From positions 20,581,179 to 20,645,178 of the forward strand of contig OW386286.2 of the NCBI GenBank assembly GCA_936432065.2: 64,000 bases of DNA, read 5' to 3'. The translations under genes were made by a program, and so were the position numbers. This document shows, one piece after another, positions 10,985 to 24,130 of this stretch. The notes beneath the pieces were generated by a model. That model did no database searches. It was not told the DNA's origin and was given only the letters and a program-made list of their open reading frames with translations. The DNA is from Rutpela maculata (lineage: Eukaryota > Arthropoda > Insecta > Coleoptera > Cerambycidae). Within the stretch, counting starts at the first letter, position 1. Every line of letters begins with the position of its first letter.

Positions 10985-12415
10985 TCAGTAGCAATCTTTT
11001 ATGCATTCCAACCCAGATTTGCTACGACTGCAGTTTCCGATAAATTTTTTAAATTTACATTTACAAAATACATTTTGAGAAGTTATATTGGGACGAACAT
11101 TTATAGTTATTAATTTAGGAATAAGTACGTCATTTTTCAAATCCCAACCAAAATCAATTGGATCGGGAATTTCTGGGTATATCTCAGTTGCACTCTTCCA
11201 CAAAATAATTTGATACGCAGCTCTCAACATATGTTGATAAAAAGAATCTTCGGTAGGCGATAAATTCCTTATATCAGACTTATCGTCGGCCATATAACAT
11301 TTACTTCCACGTCCAGTGGAAGTATAGTAACGACAAGAAAAAATTTGAAAAGTTTCATTGTTCAAATAGGCTTAGAATGCATAAAACGTCGAGATTTTAA
11401 GTTTGAGTGAAAAAAATTCTGTTTGTCGATCTGTCCGTCTGTAACGTTTTTTGTGCGCACGATTACTCTGGAACTGTTTTAAGTTATTGACTTGAAATTT
11501 GGTACGTACGCGTATGTATTTTAAGGTGATCTGGAACTAGATTATATTTTCATCTTACTCCGTTGAAGGGATGGGGAGTAAACTGAAGTAAATAGATAAA
11601 TCAAGCAGGAAAGAGTTCATAAAATTGGTATTTAGTATTTACAAGAGAAGCTATAAGGTCTCAAAAGTTTTTTTGGCATTAGCCACCCCCATTACCACCC
11701 CCACCCCATTATTAAAGGGAATTAAACAATTGTGATTTAGTGTGTGTACAAGAATCAAAAACCTCAGAATATTTTTTTACTTCATCCACCCCCAGTACCA
11801 CCCCTCTATCACCACCTACACCCCACTACCGATGAGGGATATCGTTTTATGGGTTTTTGGGGGTAGACGATTTCAAAAATTATATTATTAAAGTTCCATA
11901 AACAATTATTTCCACATAAAAAATTTATTCGTTCTGAGAGACATGGATGGAAAATCTGGATGTGGAAGTAGTGAATTTCTTGGGCAGCGGTTTTTAAAAA
12001 AATACCGGGCCAGATTTTGAAAAGTAATGAAATCATTGAAGTATTCTTTGTAGTTCTTTATCTTCTGTATGTCTTAAACATTTTTTACAGCGTTAGTTTT
12101 TCCTTTTTTAAATAGAAAACTGACTGTATCACAGTCAGTCAAAGCATAAATGCACAAAAATAAATTACCCAAATTCATTTGAGCACTTATTGTCTTCTCT
12201 ATAGTTAATTGTCGCACAGCATGATGAATCGGTATAAATAAATACATCAAATCTACGACATCATTATTCTAGACACAAAATACAGGGATAAGACAAAAAT
12301 ATCTGTTGTAGCTTCTATTATTATTCTACCATACTCCAGATTTGATAATATAGGATGATCGCAAATATTCTAGTGTCGGCTTCATTATGATTATGATGAG
12401 AAAAATGCAATTGCG
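10985..12415 (-). pseudogene. Gene of element B: EADT / TDIF / CDTVS / SPTEDS / Cys-rich protein
   Basis: Read on the minus strand, motifs appear in order in shifting frames: HNHNEADTRIFAIILYYQIW (near 12400), IIEATTDIFVLSLYF (near 12300), YALTDCDTVSFLFKKGKTNA (near 12120). After the HINE insertion come LSPTEDSFYQHMLRAAYQI and a Cys-rich end with FCKCKF and SKSGLECIKDCY then stop at 10985. This layout matches a family of uncharacterised repeat-borne proteins with a TDTD-like acidic motif. A PIN/XPG-like nuclease is a guess from the acidic motif only. Stops, frameshifts and the 694-bp HINE make it dead. Confidence 0.65.
11303..11996 (-). mobile_element. HINE copy 4, full length
   Basis: Hairpin ACTTCCACGTCCAGTGGAAG at left and TCTGGATGTGGAAGTAGTGA with GGCAGCGG at right. 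Inserted into the gene of element B, so it is younger than that element and than the enclosing Harbinger. Confidence 0.78.
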
Positions 12416-13214
12416 CTATTATTTTTGTAATTTCATCGGACACTCTGCAATAATAATGGAAATATACAGGCTATTAAACTAATACAGAAATTATTTTAAA
12501 TATATTTTACATGAATTTATATAAACAACACACAACACAGTTACTGTATACGCTACTCATAAGATTTTTTGTTATTACACTACACCTCAGCAGGTAGCCA
12601 ACAAGTCTAAAGAGAGCGAGGCAGTGCAAGACATACATGTACACTGTATATCTACCAAAAGACGAGCCGGATCACAACGCGTGCTGTACAAAAATAATCG
12701 TATCTTTTACAACAATAACGCAATGTAGATAATTCTTTCTCTAAAAACTGCTCCATTACGTTTTGCAGATTTCATGTCATAGAAGTATGCATCTATCGAT
12801 AATAGTTTTAAAAATGTCTCGATGCTGAAATTTACCGTGCACTTTTTGGGCTCTCTTTGTTTAAACAATTTCTGTAGCATTTGTTAATAACAATTATGAG
12901 AAGTATTTAGCAGCACCGGAATCTAGAAAGAATAAGCTTTCCGTTGGTTTGAAAATCATTAAGAAATGTTAAAAATTAAGCCTGTAAATGCGGTGGGAAT
13001 ATAAAATTAATCAATAATTAGTGACACAAACATTTTCGGAAAAAATTTTTTTACGCTTTTTTGCAATCGCGGACAGAATGGCGCCCTCTGGATTCAGATC
13101 CGCAAGGTCATTTCGGATAATGTATGTATTTTTTAAAAACTATATCTTCGAGTGCACACCCTATGATCGATTTAGTGGCTCCTGATTCCTGACTATCAGG
13201 ATTTTGAGTATCTG

Positions 13215-13440
13215 ATTACTTCCATTGGTAGGCGCGTTGAAAGAAAAGAGACAACTTTTAGAGATGCCATTCCGGTAAAAGTAAGAGTAGCCATAACGTT
13301 AAGGTTTCTAGGTACTGGCTACTCATATAGGAGTTTAAGTTATCTTTTTAATATGGCACCTTCAACAATCAGTAGTATTGTACCAGAAGTATGTGATGCT
13401 TGGATTGACAATCTACAAGACTTTATAAGGGTAATTGTCC
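13215..13440 (+). pseudogene. Harbinger transposase, middle part
   Basis: Resumes after element B with TTFRDAIPVKVRVAITLRFL, GTGYSYRSLSYLFNMAPSTI and SSIVPEVCDAWIDNLQDFIR, the helical region preceding the DDE core in HARBI1-like nucleases. The DDE part itself is deleted before the right TIR. Confidence 0.8.
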
Positions 13441-13798
13441 TGTTAATTTCCTTATTTCTTTTTCGGTCTTGCCTATCTCGATTCCAAGCTCTCCAACTCA
13501 CGCTTTTTATTCCTATGAATGCAGGCGACGAGAATGATGTTAGACAGCACCTTCGTCAGTGTTTTATAACATGTTACAATTTCTAAACAGAATTACAACA
13601 TGTTTTTAAAACAAGTTACCGATTTTCTTTGATGTTTATCGACACAGGACGGGAACAGTGCAACTTGTTACAAAACACGAAAATTGTTTTAAAACGTGTT
13701 TTTTTTTAACATTTTCCCTTTAAATTTGTAACAAGTTATAAAACTCTGTTTTAAGGCAAATGTTTTACAAACATGTTGCATAGTGAGAACGCGGCTTT

Positions 13799-15494
13799 AT
13801 GTTATCACCATTTTTGACTAGGTGTTTCTTGTGAATTATAAGTAAATAATATATAAATGGTTACAAATAAAGAATTTAATGATAAAAAATCGGCAGCTAC
13901 TGGAAGCGGCTGGAACCTCCCCACACTATGGATCTTTATCAGCTGTGTTTGGATATTATATCGGAAATCAGAGCACTGAACAAACAGATAAATTACACGT
14001 GACTTTGGAGCCATTTATTTCATGAACAAATATCGAATGAATTGAAGTGGACTACAAGCAATCTGTTAAAACATAACCTCTTATGATGACTGTTTACGTT
14101 GCATGTTAATCAATTGTCGGATATTATAAGGGAACATTGGATAGCGAAAAAAAATAATAACAGGGAATTTAGCCAAATGACACTCTAACCTTAACAAGTC
14201 AATAACATTATGGGCAATTCAAGCAGACTACGCATGCGTCAAATTAAAATTTTCCTGCTCGGTCAAAAAGGTCCGAGCAAGTCGAGCTTCGTCCGCATAT
14301 TGTAGACTAAACACATTTTCTCTTAATGCACTTGTATATAAATTGATGTGTTAATAGTTGAATTCTAACCTTGCAACCAGTTCTTTATTTTTGCTTCCAT
14401 TTTACGGCCAGGATACTTGAGTCAGCGCCTTAATTGAGCGCAAGTGTGTTCTTCCACAATGTTGTGCACTAATTTTGCACCGTCAATCACACTTTCGTCT
14501 AAATTAATGTGAAAAAATGATACCGGTCCAGCCATTTTGACAATCAAGTGTCCGAACATTTCATAGTTCCCGCAAACAAACATAGCGGCAGCACATGCGC
14601 TCTATGATGAAAAGGCCTATTGTAGGTAATCATAAGAAAGCAACTTGTTGTGCCAAACTGTCACTAAACGTAATCCGATCTCAACCAAAACATTTTCAGA
14701 TCTTCTGGAGCACTAAAGAAACCCTCATGCAAAGTTTAATCCAAATCCGTTTAGCAGCTTCGCCGCTATCTTGCTAACATACATACACACACACACAGAC
14801 ATTTTTCAAAAACCACTTTTTTGGGTTCCTGGGACCTCAAAACGTAAAGATTTGATGTTATCTCAATTTCGATTTTGGACTAATTATTCCACAATTTTAC
14901 TGTGGGGAGGTCAAAATTTGACAACTACTGGAATACCAAATGTTTGCGAAAATTCGCTAATTTAGTTAACAGTTGGGCTTGTTGCCGCTGAGCTATGCGA
15001 TGGAAGCTTCCGTACCGGGTACTAGAACTTATACTTAACAACACATAGCGCACCGCCGCACGTCGGCGTCGCGTCGCGGAAAAATAAACGAAAAAGAGAA
15101 GTGTGATATACCGTGGAATTCAGAATAACATCTACTTTCAAAAAGTACATTAAAAAATTGATATTATGTAGATTTATGTTTGTATTTTTGAAGCAACTGT
15201 TTCATTTTATTGGTATTACCTATTATCAAATTTTTCATATTAAAAAAATTAAAGAAACAATTGCAAATTAAGGCTAGGTACATAAGATAATCTCCAGACA
15301 TGTTTTGCATTAGAATGTAATAATGTTGATCTTATGCTATTGTTTATCAATGATACAATGATTCTAGTTGGTTTCAATTAGTTTTTGAATTAGCAGCCAT
15401 GTGTCAACGCTTAAAATAATTAAATAAATAAGAGTACTATCTGTACGATAAAGGGCAACTTATTGATATTTTTATTAATGGGAAAGTGATCTCT
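13799..15494. other. Intergenic DNA upstream of protease B
   Basis: No gene recognised. About 14590-14900 resembles repeat tails (TAACATACATACACACACAC). Near 14980-15070 a GC-richer stretch has GTTGCCGCTGAGCTATGCG, whose complement looks like a tRNA A-box (TAGCTCAGCGG) without a B-box in the right place. Small frames at 13805-14014 and 14595-14965 have no domain. Confidence 0.4.
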
Positions 15495-15577
15495 CATAAA
15501 ATTGATAAGTTTCAACAGCGCTAGAGATAGGAAAATTAATAATTAATGTTCAGTAAGGTGAAACATTTTAGTCAGCC
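15495..15577 (+). promoter_or_regulatory. Putative proximal promoter of protease B with GATA motifs
   Basis: Between 15495 and the ATG are an AT-rich CATAAAATT, WGATAR-type sites TGATAAG (15503-15509) and AGATAG (15525-15530), and an arthropod-initiator-like TCAGT at 15550-15554. GATA factors are known to drive midgut genes in insects. The start site is inferred, not shown. Confidence 0.3.
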
Positions 15578-15632
15578 ATGGTGCCTCTCTGGTTCGGAGT
15601 TCTTGTATTATTACAAGCATGGAGTGCTTTAG
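15578..15632 (+). CDS. Protease B exon 1, signal peptide
   Basis: ATG in context CAGCCATGG. Eighteen codons of hydrophobic leader plus one base (phase 1), donor GTAGGT. It joins to the G|GT codon of exon 2. Confidence 0.88.
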
Positions 15633-18600
15633 GTAGGTCAACCTTAAAATGTAGTAAGTTTGATATTACACAACTATTGAAAACAGATAATATTTTAAAT
15701 ACCGGTAATCAGTAGTGAAAAAACAATTGAAGAATATTTTCATATACTCTCGAGGGAGACTGATATAGCTGGCAATTTTCCGTCCTCTCATACAGGGGTT
15801 TATTGCTGGGAAAACTAGTTTTTGTGTTTCTCCGTGTCAGTAAACACGCATATAAGACAGTAAACTGAGCCAAATAAAATTAATAAAGCAAAAAAGTATA
15901 ATCAATATTAAAAGAAATTTTAGCCAATATACCGAGTGTCAAAGAACTACGTTAACACGCGATATCTCCGTTATTTGAAGACATAAAAATATAAATAAAA
16001 AACTTGTAAAAGTTATGAGAGACTATATCTGATGACATCACTGGAACCGTGTTATCCCTTGCAACACTAAAAAACTACCCTCAGCTATTTTTCAATATAT
16101 TTTTTTTAAATAAATTTCTTTTATTTTTGCTTACATCCTTTTTAAAAAACATTATTTTGGGTATTTAGCAGATAACTTTCGAAGAAAAACATTCGTTTCT
16201 TTCATATTCTATTGACTCAAGTTTGATCACGTCAGTATATTGACAAGAAATTCCCCTACCAAGCATCTTGTCAACTTCTTTCATACACTTAATATCTAAT
16301 ATTCCGTATGAAAACAAGAGAAAAACTATTAACTATTCTTTCTACATACTTATCAGACCTTGATCGTCAGTATATAGAAAAAATGGTTGATAGTTATTTT
16401 TTTTCTAGCTTTCCATACTGAATATCAGACATTAAGTGTATGAAAGAAGTTGGCAAGATGTTCCGTAGGGGGAACTTCTTGTTAATATGCTAACATGATC
16501 AACCTTGGAAAAATAGTATATGAAAAAAACGAAAGGTTTCTTTGGCAGTTATCTGCTAAATACCCAAAATAATGTTTTTCTTCAAACGTCAGAAAAACAT
16601 GACATTTCTTAACTCATTTCATGACATTAAAGTTTGACTTTTTAGAGAACTGTGCGTTGCCGTTAACAACGAAGGTAAAAGTACTTTTTCTGACGCTGTG
16701 AGCGGCAGAAAAAGTAATATCCATAGCATTGTGTATTTTATTTTATACGCCAGCCATGGCATATTGACACAATGCGTTTTTGGTGGTGAATTCGAGATTT
16801 TTTTGTCTTTATTTTCTTTATAGCTAATCGACGTTTGAAAAAAAATAGCTTTTATTCGGAGTAAAAGCCACTTGTTGTAACTCGCCTGTAATTGCCGGAT
16901 TCACTTCGTTTCACTTTCACTTTTACTCTTAATAAAACAATATACGATTTTTAATATTAATTTTTTGTCATGATGTCTTATTGTAACACTAAACAAGTGT
17001 AACAGCGCAAAGCTCTAGCAAGGGTGCAATTTGAAAAAAAAAAGTTGGGAATGCTTTCTTAAGAGGCAACACGGTCCCAAGGGATTAGTGGAAGTCTTTC
17101 ATGCCTTTTGCAGGTTTTTTTTATTTATATTTTCATCTTTTCAAATAACGGAGATATCACATGTTAACGTACTTCTGGGACACCCGGTATAGATTAAATT
17201 TAAATCTCAGTTTTGACCTTTTATAAATTATACTATATGCTAGATGCTATTAAGCAAATTTATAAATATCATATACAGTGTGTCCCGCTTTTCATAAATC
17301 CACCCTAATATCTCAGTTATTAATAATGCGATTTTCTTCAAATTTGGGTGGAAATTATATGTTGGAAAAATTAATTATTTGGCATAGTAAACATTTTTAT
17401 TTTTCATTGGCGTGCGGTTTTAAGGGGTAAAAAGATTTTCGGCAAAGGGATATTAGGGCTTATTTTAGACAAATTTTTCTATCATATTTGGATTTAGCAT
17501 GTCCAAAAACCCCTTAATCCATATTCTCCATGATCTCAAAAACGGATTATGGCAGAAACGAAAAATTAATTAATTTCTTAATATATCAGTTATTAATAAA
17601 GCGATTTTCTTCAAATTCGGGTGGCAATTATATGTTGGAAAATGAATTAGTTGGCATAGTAAAAATTTTCATTCTTCATTGGCGTGCGGTTTTAGGGGGT
17701 AAAATAGGGTACCTTTTTTGGCTGATAAATATGAAACCCATCTTGGTGTTCCGCAGGGATCTGTGCTGGGTCCTCTTATATTTTTATTATTTATTAATGA
17801 TTTACCAACATATATTTCTGCAAATTGTGTTATAATGTATGCAGACGATGTCACTTTAGGAATTGATGCAGAAAATCCAGCGGATCTCCAAGATAAATTT
17901 AATATTATTTCCAAACAATTTACTAGATATTGTTGGAAAAACGGTTTAATTGTCAATGCAGATAAAACAGTCGCCATGAATTTTTACAATAGGAAAAAAA
18001 GTGATGATCATTTCGATATAAAAGTCAATAATGTGACGATAGAAATGTCATGTTCTAATAAGTTTTTAGGTACTTATATTGATGCTGACTTAAGTTATAC
18101 ATGTCACATTGATCATGTCTGTAAAAAAATTAATAGTAGTTACTATGCTATACTACATCTAAAAAATTCTGTCGACACAAAATGTCTGATTAATATTTAC
18201 CACGCACTTGTTAACTCGGTGCTTTCATATAATGTTATCCTGTGGGGAAATATCACTGTTGGCAATTGTAATAGAATATTTGTTACCCAAAAAAGAATTA
18301 TCAGGCTTATTTTCTCATTAAAACCAACAGATTCGTGCCAACCAGTTTTCCGGGAACACAAAATACTAACTTTTCCGTCCCTTTATATTTATAATTGTAT
18401 TTTATATGTAAAAAAAAATATCGATACGTTTCAAGCTAATGCCGCCCATCATAATTATAGTACGAGACATGGTTCTCTCCTCGAGTTACCCAGACATCGT
18501 TCTTGTTTATTTGAAAAGACTCCATCATATGCTGGAAGAAAATTCTATAATAATTTGCCAGAAGATATAAAGTTAACAATCCCCCTGCACTACTTCAAAA

Positions 18601-18894
18601 AGAAACTAAAATCATTTTTGATTAATAAATCTTATTATACTGTGACTGATTACCTGGATGATGTGTGATCAGCAGATTCTTAGATAATTCAGTTTTACTA
18701 ATATATTTACATGTTAATATAGTTCTGTGTAAAATTGTGTTTAGTGTGTAAAATTGTCATTCTTCGCATATTAATATTTTAAATAATGGATGTTTTTAAA
18801 AATTACTAATTTAATACCTATGTAATTGTGCATTAATGTAATGTATTTCTTTGACCTGTCCAATATCATGTATATTGATCGAACGGACCAATAA

Positions 18895-18925
<31 letters not shown>

Positions 18926-21451
18926 GGGCTTATTTTAGACAAATTTTTCTATCATATTTGGATTCAGCATGTCCAAAATGTCCATATTATTCATGATCTC
19001 AAAAACGGATTATGGCAGAAACGAAATATTAATTAATTTCTTAAAAAACACTTTTTAATTTTTTGCTATAACAAACCTAAAAACAATTTTTTTTTTATAA
19101 ATTCTGGTCTGTTCAACATAACCACCTTCCAATGATACCACACCGTTTGTCGTAAATGTTGCCTCGTCACTAAACATTACGTTCTTTAAAAAAATCTGTC
19201 GTTAAAATAGTTACCTTGCAACCATAGGCATTAATCGAAAGTGCTTTGAAAAACAAGTTTTTATTTGATATTTGGCGATTCATAAGAATTGTCAAAAGTT
19301 AAATAGTGTTATTTAATTTATCAATCTTACTGATAATGGCAGAAAATCGGAGAGTAGTTCTTACAATTGAAGAAAAAGTTGAAATTATCCGCTTAATTGG
19401 TGATAATGAAAAATCTACGCGTCAGGTTGCTCGAGTATTTAATCAACGTCATCGTGTTCGAGCACCAATTTGGCACAAAACCGTTGGTGACATCAACAAA
19501 CTGTTTGCAAGAACCGGAGCCATTTTCAAGACAAGACAAGACGAAAAAGGTACAATTTAAATTTACGACAATATCCGGACGACGAACGCATTTTAACCGA
19601 ATTTCGGAACAATCCAAATGGTAGTATAAGGGTAGTTGCGAGAACACTAAATTTAACGAAAAATAAAATATGGAGGTATTTGAAACGCAGTAGGATTAGG
19701 GTATTTAAACCAAAATTTTTCCATACTCTCTTAGAAGGTGATTTTGAACTGCGGTTTGAATTTTGCCTCTGGTTGCAAGGTAACTATCTTAACGACAGAT
19801 TTTTTTTTAAAGAACATACTGTTTAGTGACGAGGCAACATTTACGACAAACGGTGTGGTATCTAGTCAAAATTGTAGATATTGGGCAGCCGAAAATCCCA
19901 ACTTTGTAATTAACTGTAAAAACCAATACAGTGAAAAAGTTAACGTATGGTGTGGCTATTAAACGAACAAATTGTTGGCCCCTTTTTCCTGGATAACCTC
20001 AACGCAGAAAATTTTCTAAATTTTTTACAAAATGATTTAGATGATTTTTTTATGGAAATGCCTTTAGCACAGAGAGAAAATGTATACCTTCAGTTAGATG
20101 GTGCCCTGGCGCACAATTCTCTGATAGTTAGAAATTTTTTAAATGCAAATTTCCCTATGAAGTGGATAGGTAGAAATAGCCCTTTAGAACTATGGCCCCC
20201 TAGATCGCCTGATATTACCTCTCATGACTTTTTTCTATGGGGGTAATTGAAAAATAAAGTGTATGCTACTCAGCCGCATAACAGATAAGAGCTTTGCCGT
20301 AGGATTAGGCAAGCGTCTCAAGAAATTACTTCCCAAACTTTAAAAAAGGTGATTGAACGGTTAAGAAAGGTTGTTAAAAAGTGTATTTTATTGGAAGGTG
20401 GTTATGTTGAAGAGACCAGAATTTAAAAAAAGAGTTGTTTTTAGGTTTGTTATAGCAATTAAATAAAGTTATAAAAAATTAAAAGTGTGTTAGATTAACT
20501 AGCTAGATCCCGTTTTAACTGAAATTTGGTAAAAATACAATTTACGTCAAGCAGACCGAGACTGCAGAAAATGAAAGCCGTACTAATTTTTTTTGGTATT
20601 TTACACCTATCGCAAACACAATCTGGGGACACACTGTAGAAGTCTATAAAAATAATGGTGCACGTCAGAATATTGCTAAAAGAGTTAAGGTGGTTTCACA
20701 CTAACTAATTCAAGAAAGGATTATTACAGTTAAAATAAAATTTGGATATATGTATCAGAAACATTTAAAAAATTCATGCGCATATTTAAAATATCAACAT
20801 TTGCGAGTGTACTATTCATTACACGAAATAATTAATACATTTTTTATCGAATTAAGGAACATTTTTGTTTAAAGGTAGTTTTACCAAAAAGTGAACCGTT
20901 TAGCAGATAAAAGAGCTAAATTGAATATGGAGGAGGTTTTAACAATTCTAAGAGATGATACAAGCACTGTAGGGATAGGAATTTTCCTTCTTTTATTGTG
21001 ATTTCCTAATATTTTTGTTGAGATTGAAAACTTTATGAATTTTGTCGGACATATTAGTCGGGGAGCCCACCCTAGCTGTACGTGCCCCCCTCGATCCTTG
21101 AGGACAATATTTTTCATTAAGATTAAAGCTTATGTAAGGAACAATTTTAGACATGTCCCAAAAAAAAAAAACTGGCTGTACTTTCAAAATGGCGGCCATA
21201 TGTTAAAAAAAACTGTCGCCAATGTTGTTTTTGTTATTTAACACAAAAACTAAAAAAGATTTCTACAATTTTGTTCCTACACAATATTTTGATAGGAGTT
21301 ACCATTTTCCAAATAAATGAGTCCAAAATTAAGAAAACATGGAGAATCATACATCGGTAAATCATTTAGAGGAAATAACTTTGACAATTATTGTAAGGCG
21401 TATAATGTAACTCTATAATATTAACATAACAAAAAATAAAATAAACTGAAA

Positions 21452-21488
<37 letters not shown>

Positions 21489-24099
21489 GATGTAGATCAG
21501 GTGGAAAACTTCTGGAAAACGCTCTACGGACAGAAGCTCCCACTCAACAGAGACACTCCAGCCCTGGCACACTTTGAAGCCTTTTGCCAAAGGTTTCAAC
21601 AACCAAACGTGGTGTGCCAACCGATAACCCCAGAAGAGGTTCGAAGAGCTCTTGAGGGCTCTAAGAACTTTGCTGCTCCAGGTCCCGATGGGATAAATAA
21701 CTTTTGGTGGAAAAAGTTTTCCAGTACCCACCACCATTTGGCCAGAATTTTTAATTCATGGCTAAATGGGGAGCAGCAAATTCCTTCTTGGGTTGTCGAG
21801 GGGCGGACAGTGCTGATCCCGAAGAACGGAGATTTGTCTAACCCAAAAAATTACCGGCCGATAACTTGCTTAAACGCATGCTACAAGTTGTTTACACGCA
21901 TCTTGTACATGCGGGTGCTCCAAGCAGTTGAACGGGTTTACGAACAGGTATATGAGCAACGAGGGTCAAAGAGAGGTGTCGCTGGCTGCAAGGAGAACCT
22001 GCTGATCGACAGATGTATCACGCAGGACTCCGTGCAGTATAAGCGTAACCTCTCTATGGCCTGGATCGACTACCGCAAGGCATTTGATATGACATCCCAT
22101 GAGCTCATTGTCCACTTGCTCAGATGTCTTGCGGTGCCCGGTCCCGTAGTGAGATGTATCGAAGAACTCATGCCGCTCTGGAGGACTCGCTTTACCATAA
22201 CATCGGGTAATAGCAGAGTCCAGACAGAGCCGGTATTGTTCAGAAGGGGAGTATTTCAGGGAGATTCCCTAAGCCCCCTTCTGTTTTGCATCTCGCTACT
22301 GCCATTATCCGTTTCGCTGCGAAATACCCGTGGCTACAACTGCGGTACCCCCGGCGATAGGAGGCATAAGGTCACCCATCTGTTTTACATGGATGACCTT
22401 AAACTTTATGCCTCCGGAGAGAGGGATTTACGCCAGTCCCTCAGGGTGGTACAGGAGTACACGCAGGCTGTCGGTATGGAATTTGGGTTGGACAAGTGTG
22501 CACTAGTCCACCTCAAGAGAGGACGATGCGGTGACTACGGAGAGGATGCGCAGCTTGTGGACGGAAGCATCTTACATCACCTAGATGCCGGAGAGTCGTA
22601 CACTTACTTGGGTGTCGAGCAACGCTCCACCCAAGAAGTGAGTGTAGTAAAAAACGCTCTCCGCGGCAAGTATCAGCACCGACTCCGACAGATCTGGTCT
22701 TCAGAACTGTCGGGGAAGAACAAGGTGTCTGCTACCAATATGCTTGCCGTTCCGATCCTCCTCTACTCCTTTGGAGTAATTAAATGGAATCAAGAGGAGC
22801 TGCGACAACTCGATGTAGGAACCCGAAAAAAGATGCATCTCTATAGGAGTTTGCATCCTAAATCGTCCGTTCCACGGTTATATCTCCCACGACATCGGGG
22901 AGGCCGTGGACTCTTGAGTTTGGAGAGTCTCCATAACAGGATGGTTCTGGATGGAGCCTGTAAGGTCATAAGGAGTTCGGATCCCCTCCTCTGCATGGTC
23001 CGAGACCATGAAAGTGCAGGAGTAGGAGCCTTTTTGTTTAAGGCAGCGCGCAGAGCCGCCGATGAACTCGGTTTGGTCTTCGACGCTGAGCGGGTTAATC
23101 ACGACTCTGTCACCGAGTTGGAACCTGCTCGGCAAAAAGCCCAAGTCAAAGCTGCTGAAATTGGTTTATTTCTGCAGCTACACTCGGATAAGCCATTGCA
23201 CGGAGTCTTCTATAAAAATATAGAAGACCGCGGCTTATCCGAAAGGCTGACCTTTGCTTTCTTAAGGTCAGCCGGGCTAAAGTCTGAGACCGAGGGATTC
23301 ATAATGGCGTGCCAGGATGGTGTATTCAACACACTCGTCTATCGAAGTCGTGTCATGGGTATAGAGGTCCCTGATGTCAGCTGCAGGACCTGCCACAGGG
23401 CGCCGGAGACATTAATGCATTTGCTGTCGGCTTGTCCAGTATATGCAGTCTCGGCCTATATCCAGAGGCACGACGCAGCATTACGAGTGCTTTATTATCA
23501 CTTAAGGCACTCGTATGGGATAGACGAGACACCAGTGCTGCCTTACGCTCCGGGGAATATTGAGTCCGTTGTGGGGAATGAGAAGTGTCTAATTTATTGG
23601 AACTACTCGTTTCCCACCGTCAGGCAAATACAAGCTAATAAGCCTGACATGGTCCTCCTCGACCACCAACTCAAGACAATGTTTGTCGTGGAGTTCTCGG
23701 CTCCCGCGGAGAATAACATTGTCTTGAAGGAGGAGGAAAAACGGACGAAATATCGAGATTTGCTCTTCGAGCTCCGCAGGTTTTACCCTGGCCATACTGT
23801 TAAGCTAGTGGTCCTGATCATAGGAGCCCTCGGTGGAACGAGACACACGCTGCTTTCAGACCTAAAGATCATACCGGCATGCCGAAATTCGGCAGAGATC
23901 TTAGCCGGCAGGATGCAGAAGGCCATTATCCTCGGCTCATTACGTCTACTCAAGGCACACGATTCTCGGACCCAGTAGTCACTCACCCCACGGACGTGGG
24001 GAGTGGCTGCCGGTACTACCAGCTCCCCTCTGTGAGTGTCGGAGCCACAGAGTATAAAGGGTGACTGGCTTTTACGAAAAAAAAAAAAAAAAAAAAAAA

Positions 24100-24130
<31 letters not shown>

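Larger units (their letters stand above)
10158..13162 (-). mobile_element. Long-TIR element B (about 480-bp arms)
   Basis: Inverted arms at about 10158-10640 and 12688-13162, starting AGGGTGTG and highly similar throughout (shared GGCGCCATTCTGTCCGCGAT; GTTTAAACAA). Inside, on the minus strand, is a broken gene of the same family as in the element at 21060-25213. Inserted in a Harbinger transposase and itself interrupted by HINE copy 4. I cannot assign a superfamily: no DDE transposase is visible and no clear target duplication could be read. Confidence 0.8.
9727..13798 (+). mobile_element. PIF/Harbinger DNA transposon, interrupted
   Basis: TIRs AAGCCGCGTTCTCACTATGC at left (from 9728) and GCATAGTGAGAACGCGGCTT at right, perfect over at least 25 bp. 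Harbinger-type transposase remains just inside both ends (9875-10157 and 13215-13440). The middle is replaced by a 3.0 kb long-TIR element. The flanks allow a TAT-type 3-bp duplication only if the TIR is trimmed by one base, so the target site is not settled. Lies in the interval between the two protease genes. Confidence 0.85.
17276..20636 (+). mobile_element. Tc1/mariner-superfamily transposon with nested insertions
   Basis: Ends CAGTGTGTCCC and GGGGACACACTG, flanked by TA at 17274-17275 and 20637-20638. Contains a broken transposase (19336-20424), a tandem duplication of the 5' terminal region, an inverted copy of its own 3' part, and a non-LTR insertion at 17703-18924. Confidence 0.82.

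Noticed and set aside
14975..15075. tRNA-like A-box on the minus strand
   Set aside because: No B-box at proper distance downstream; insufficient for a tRNA or SINE call.
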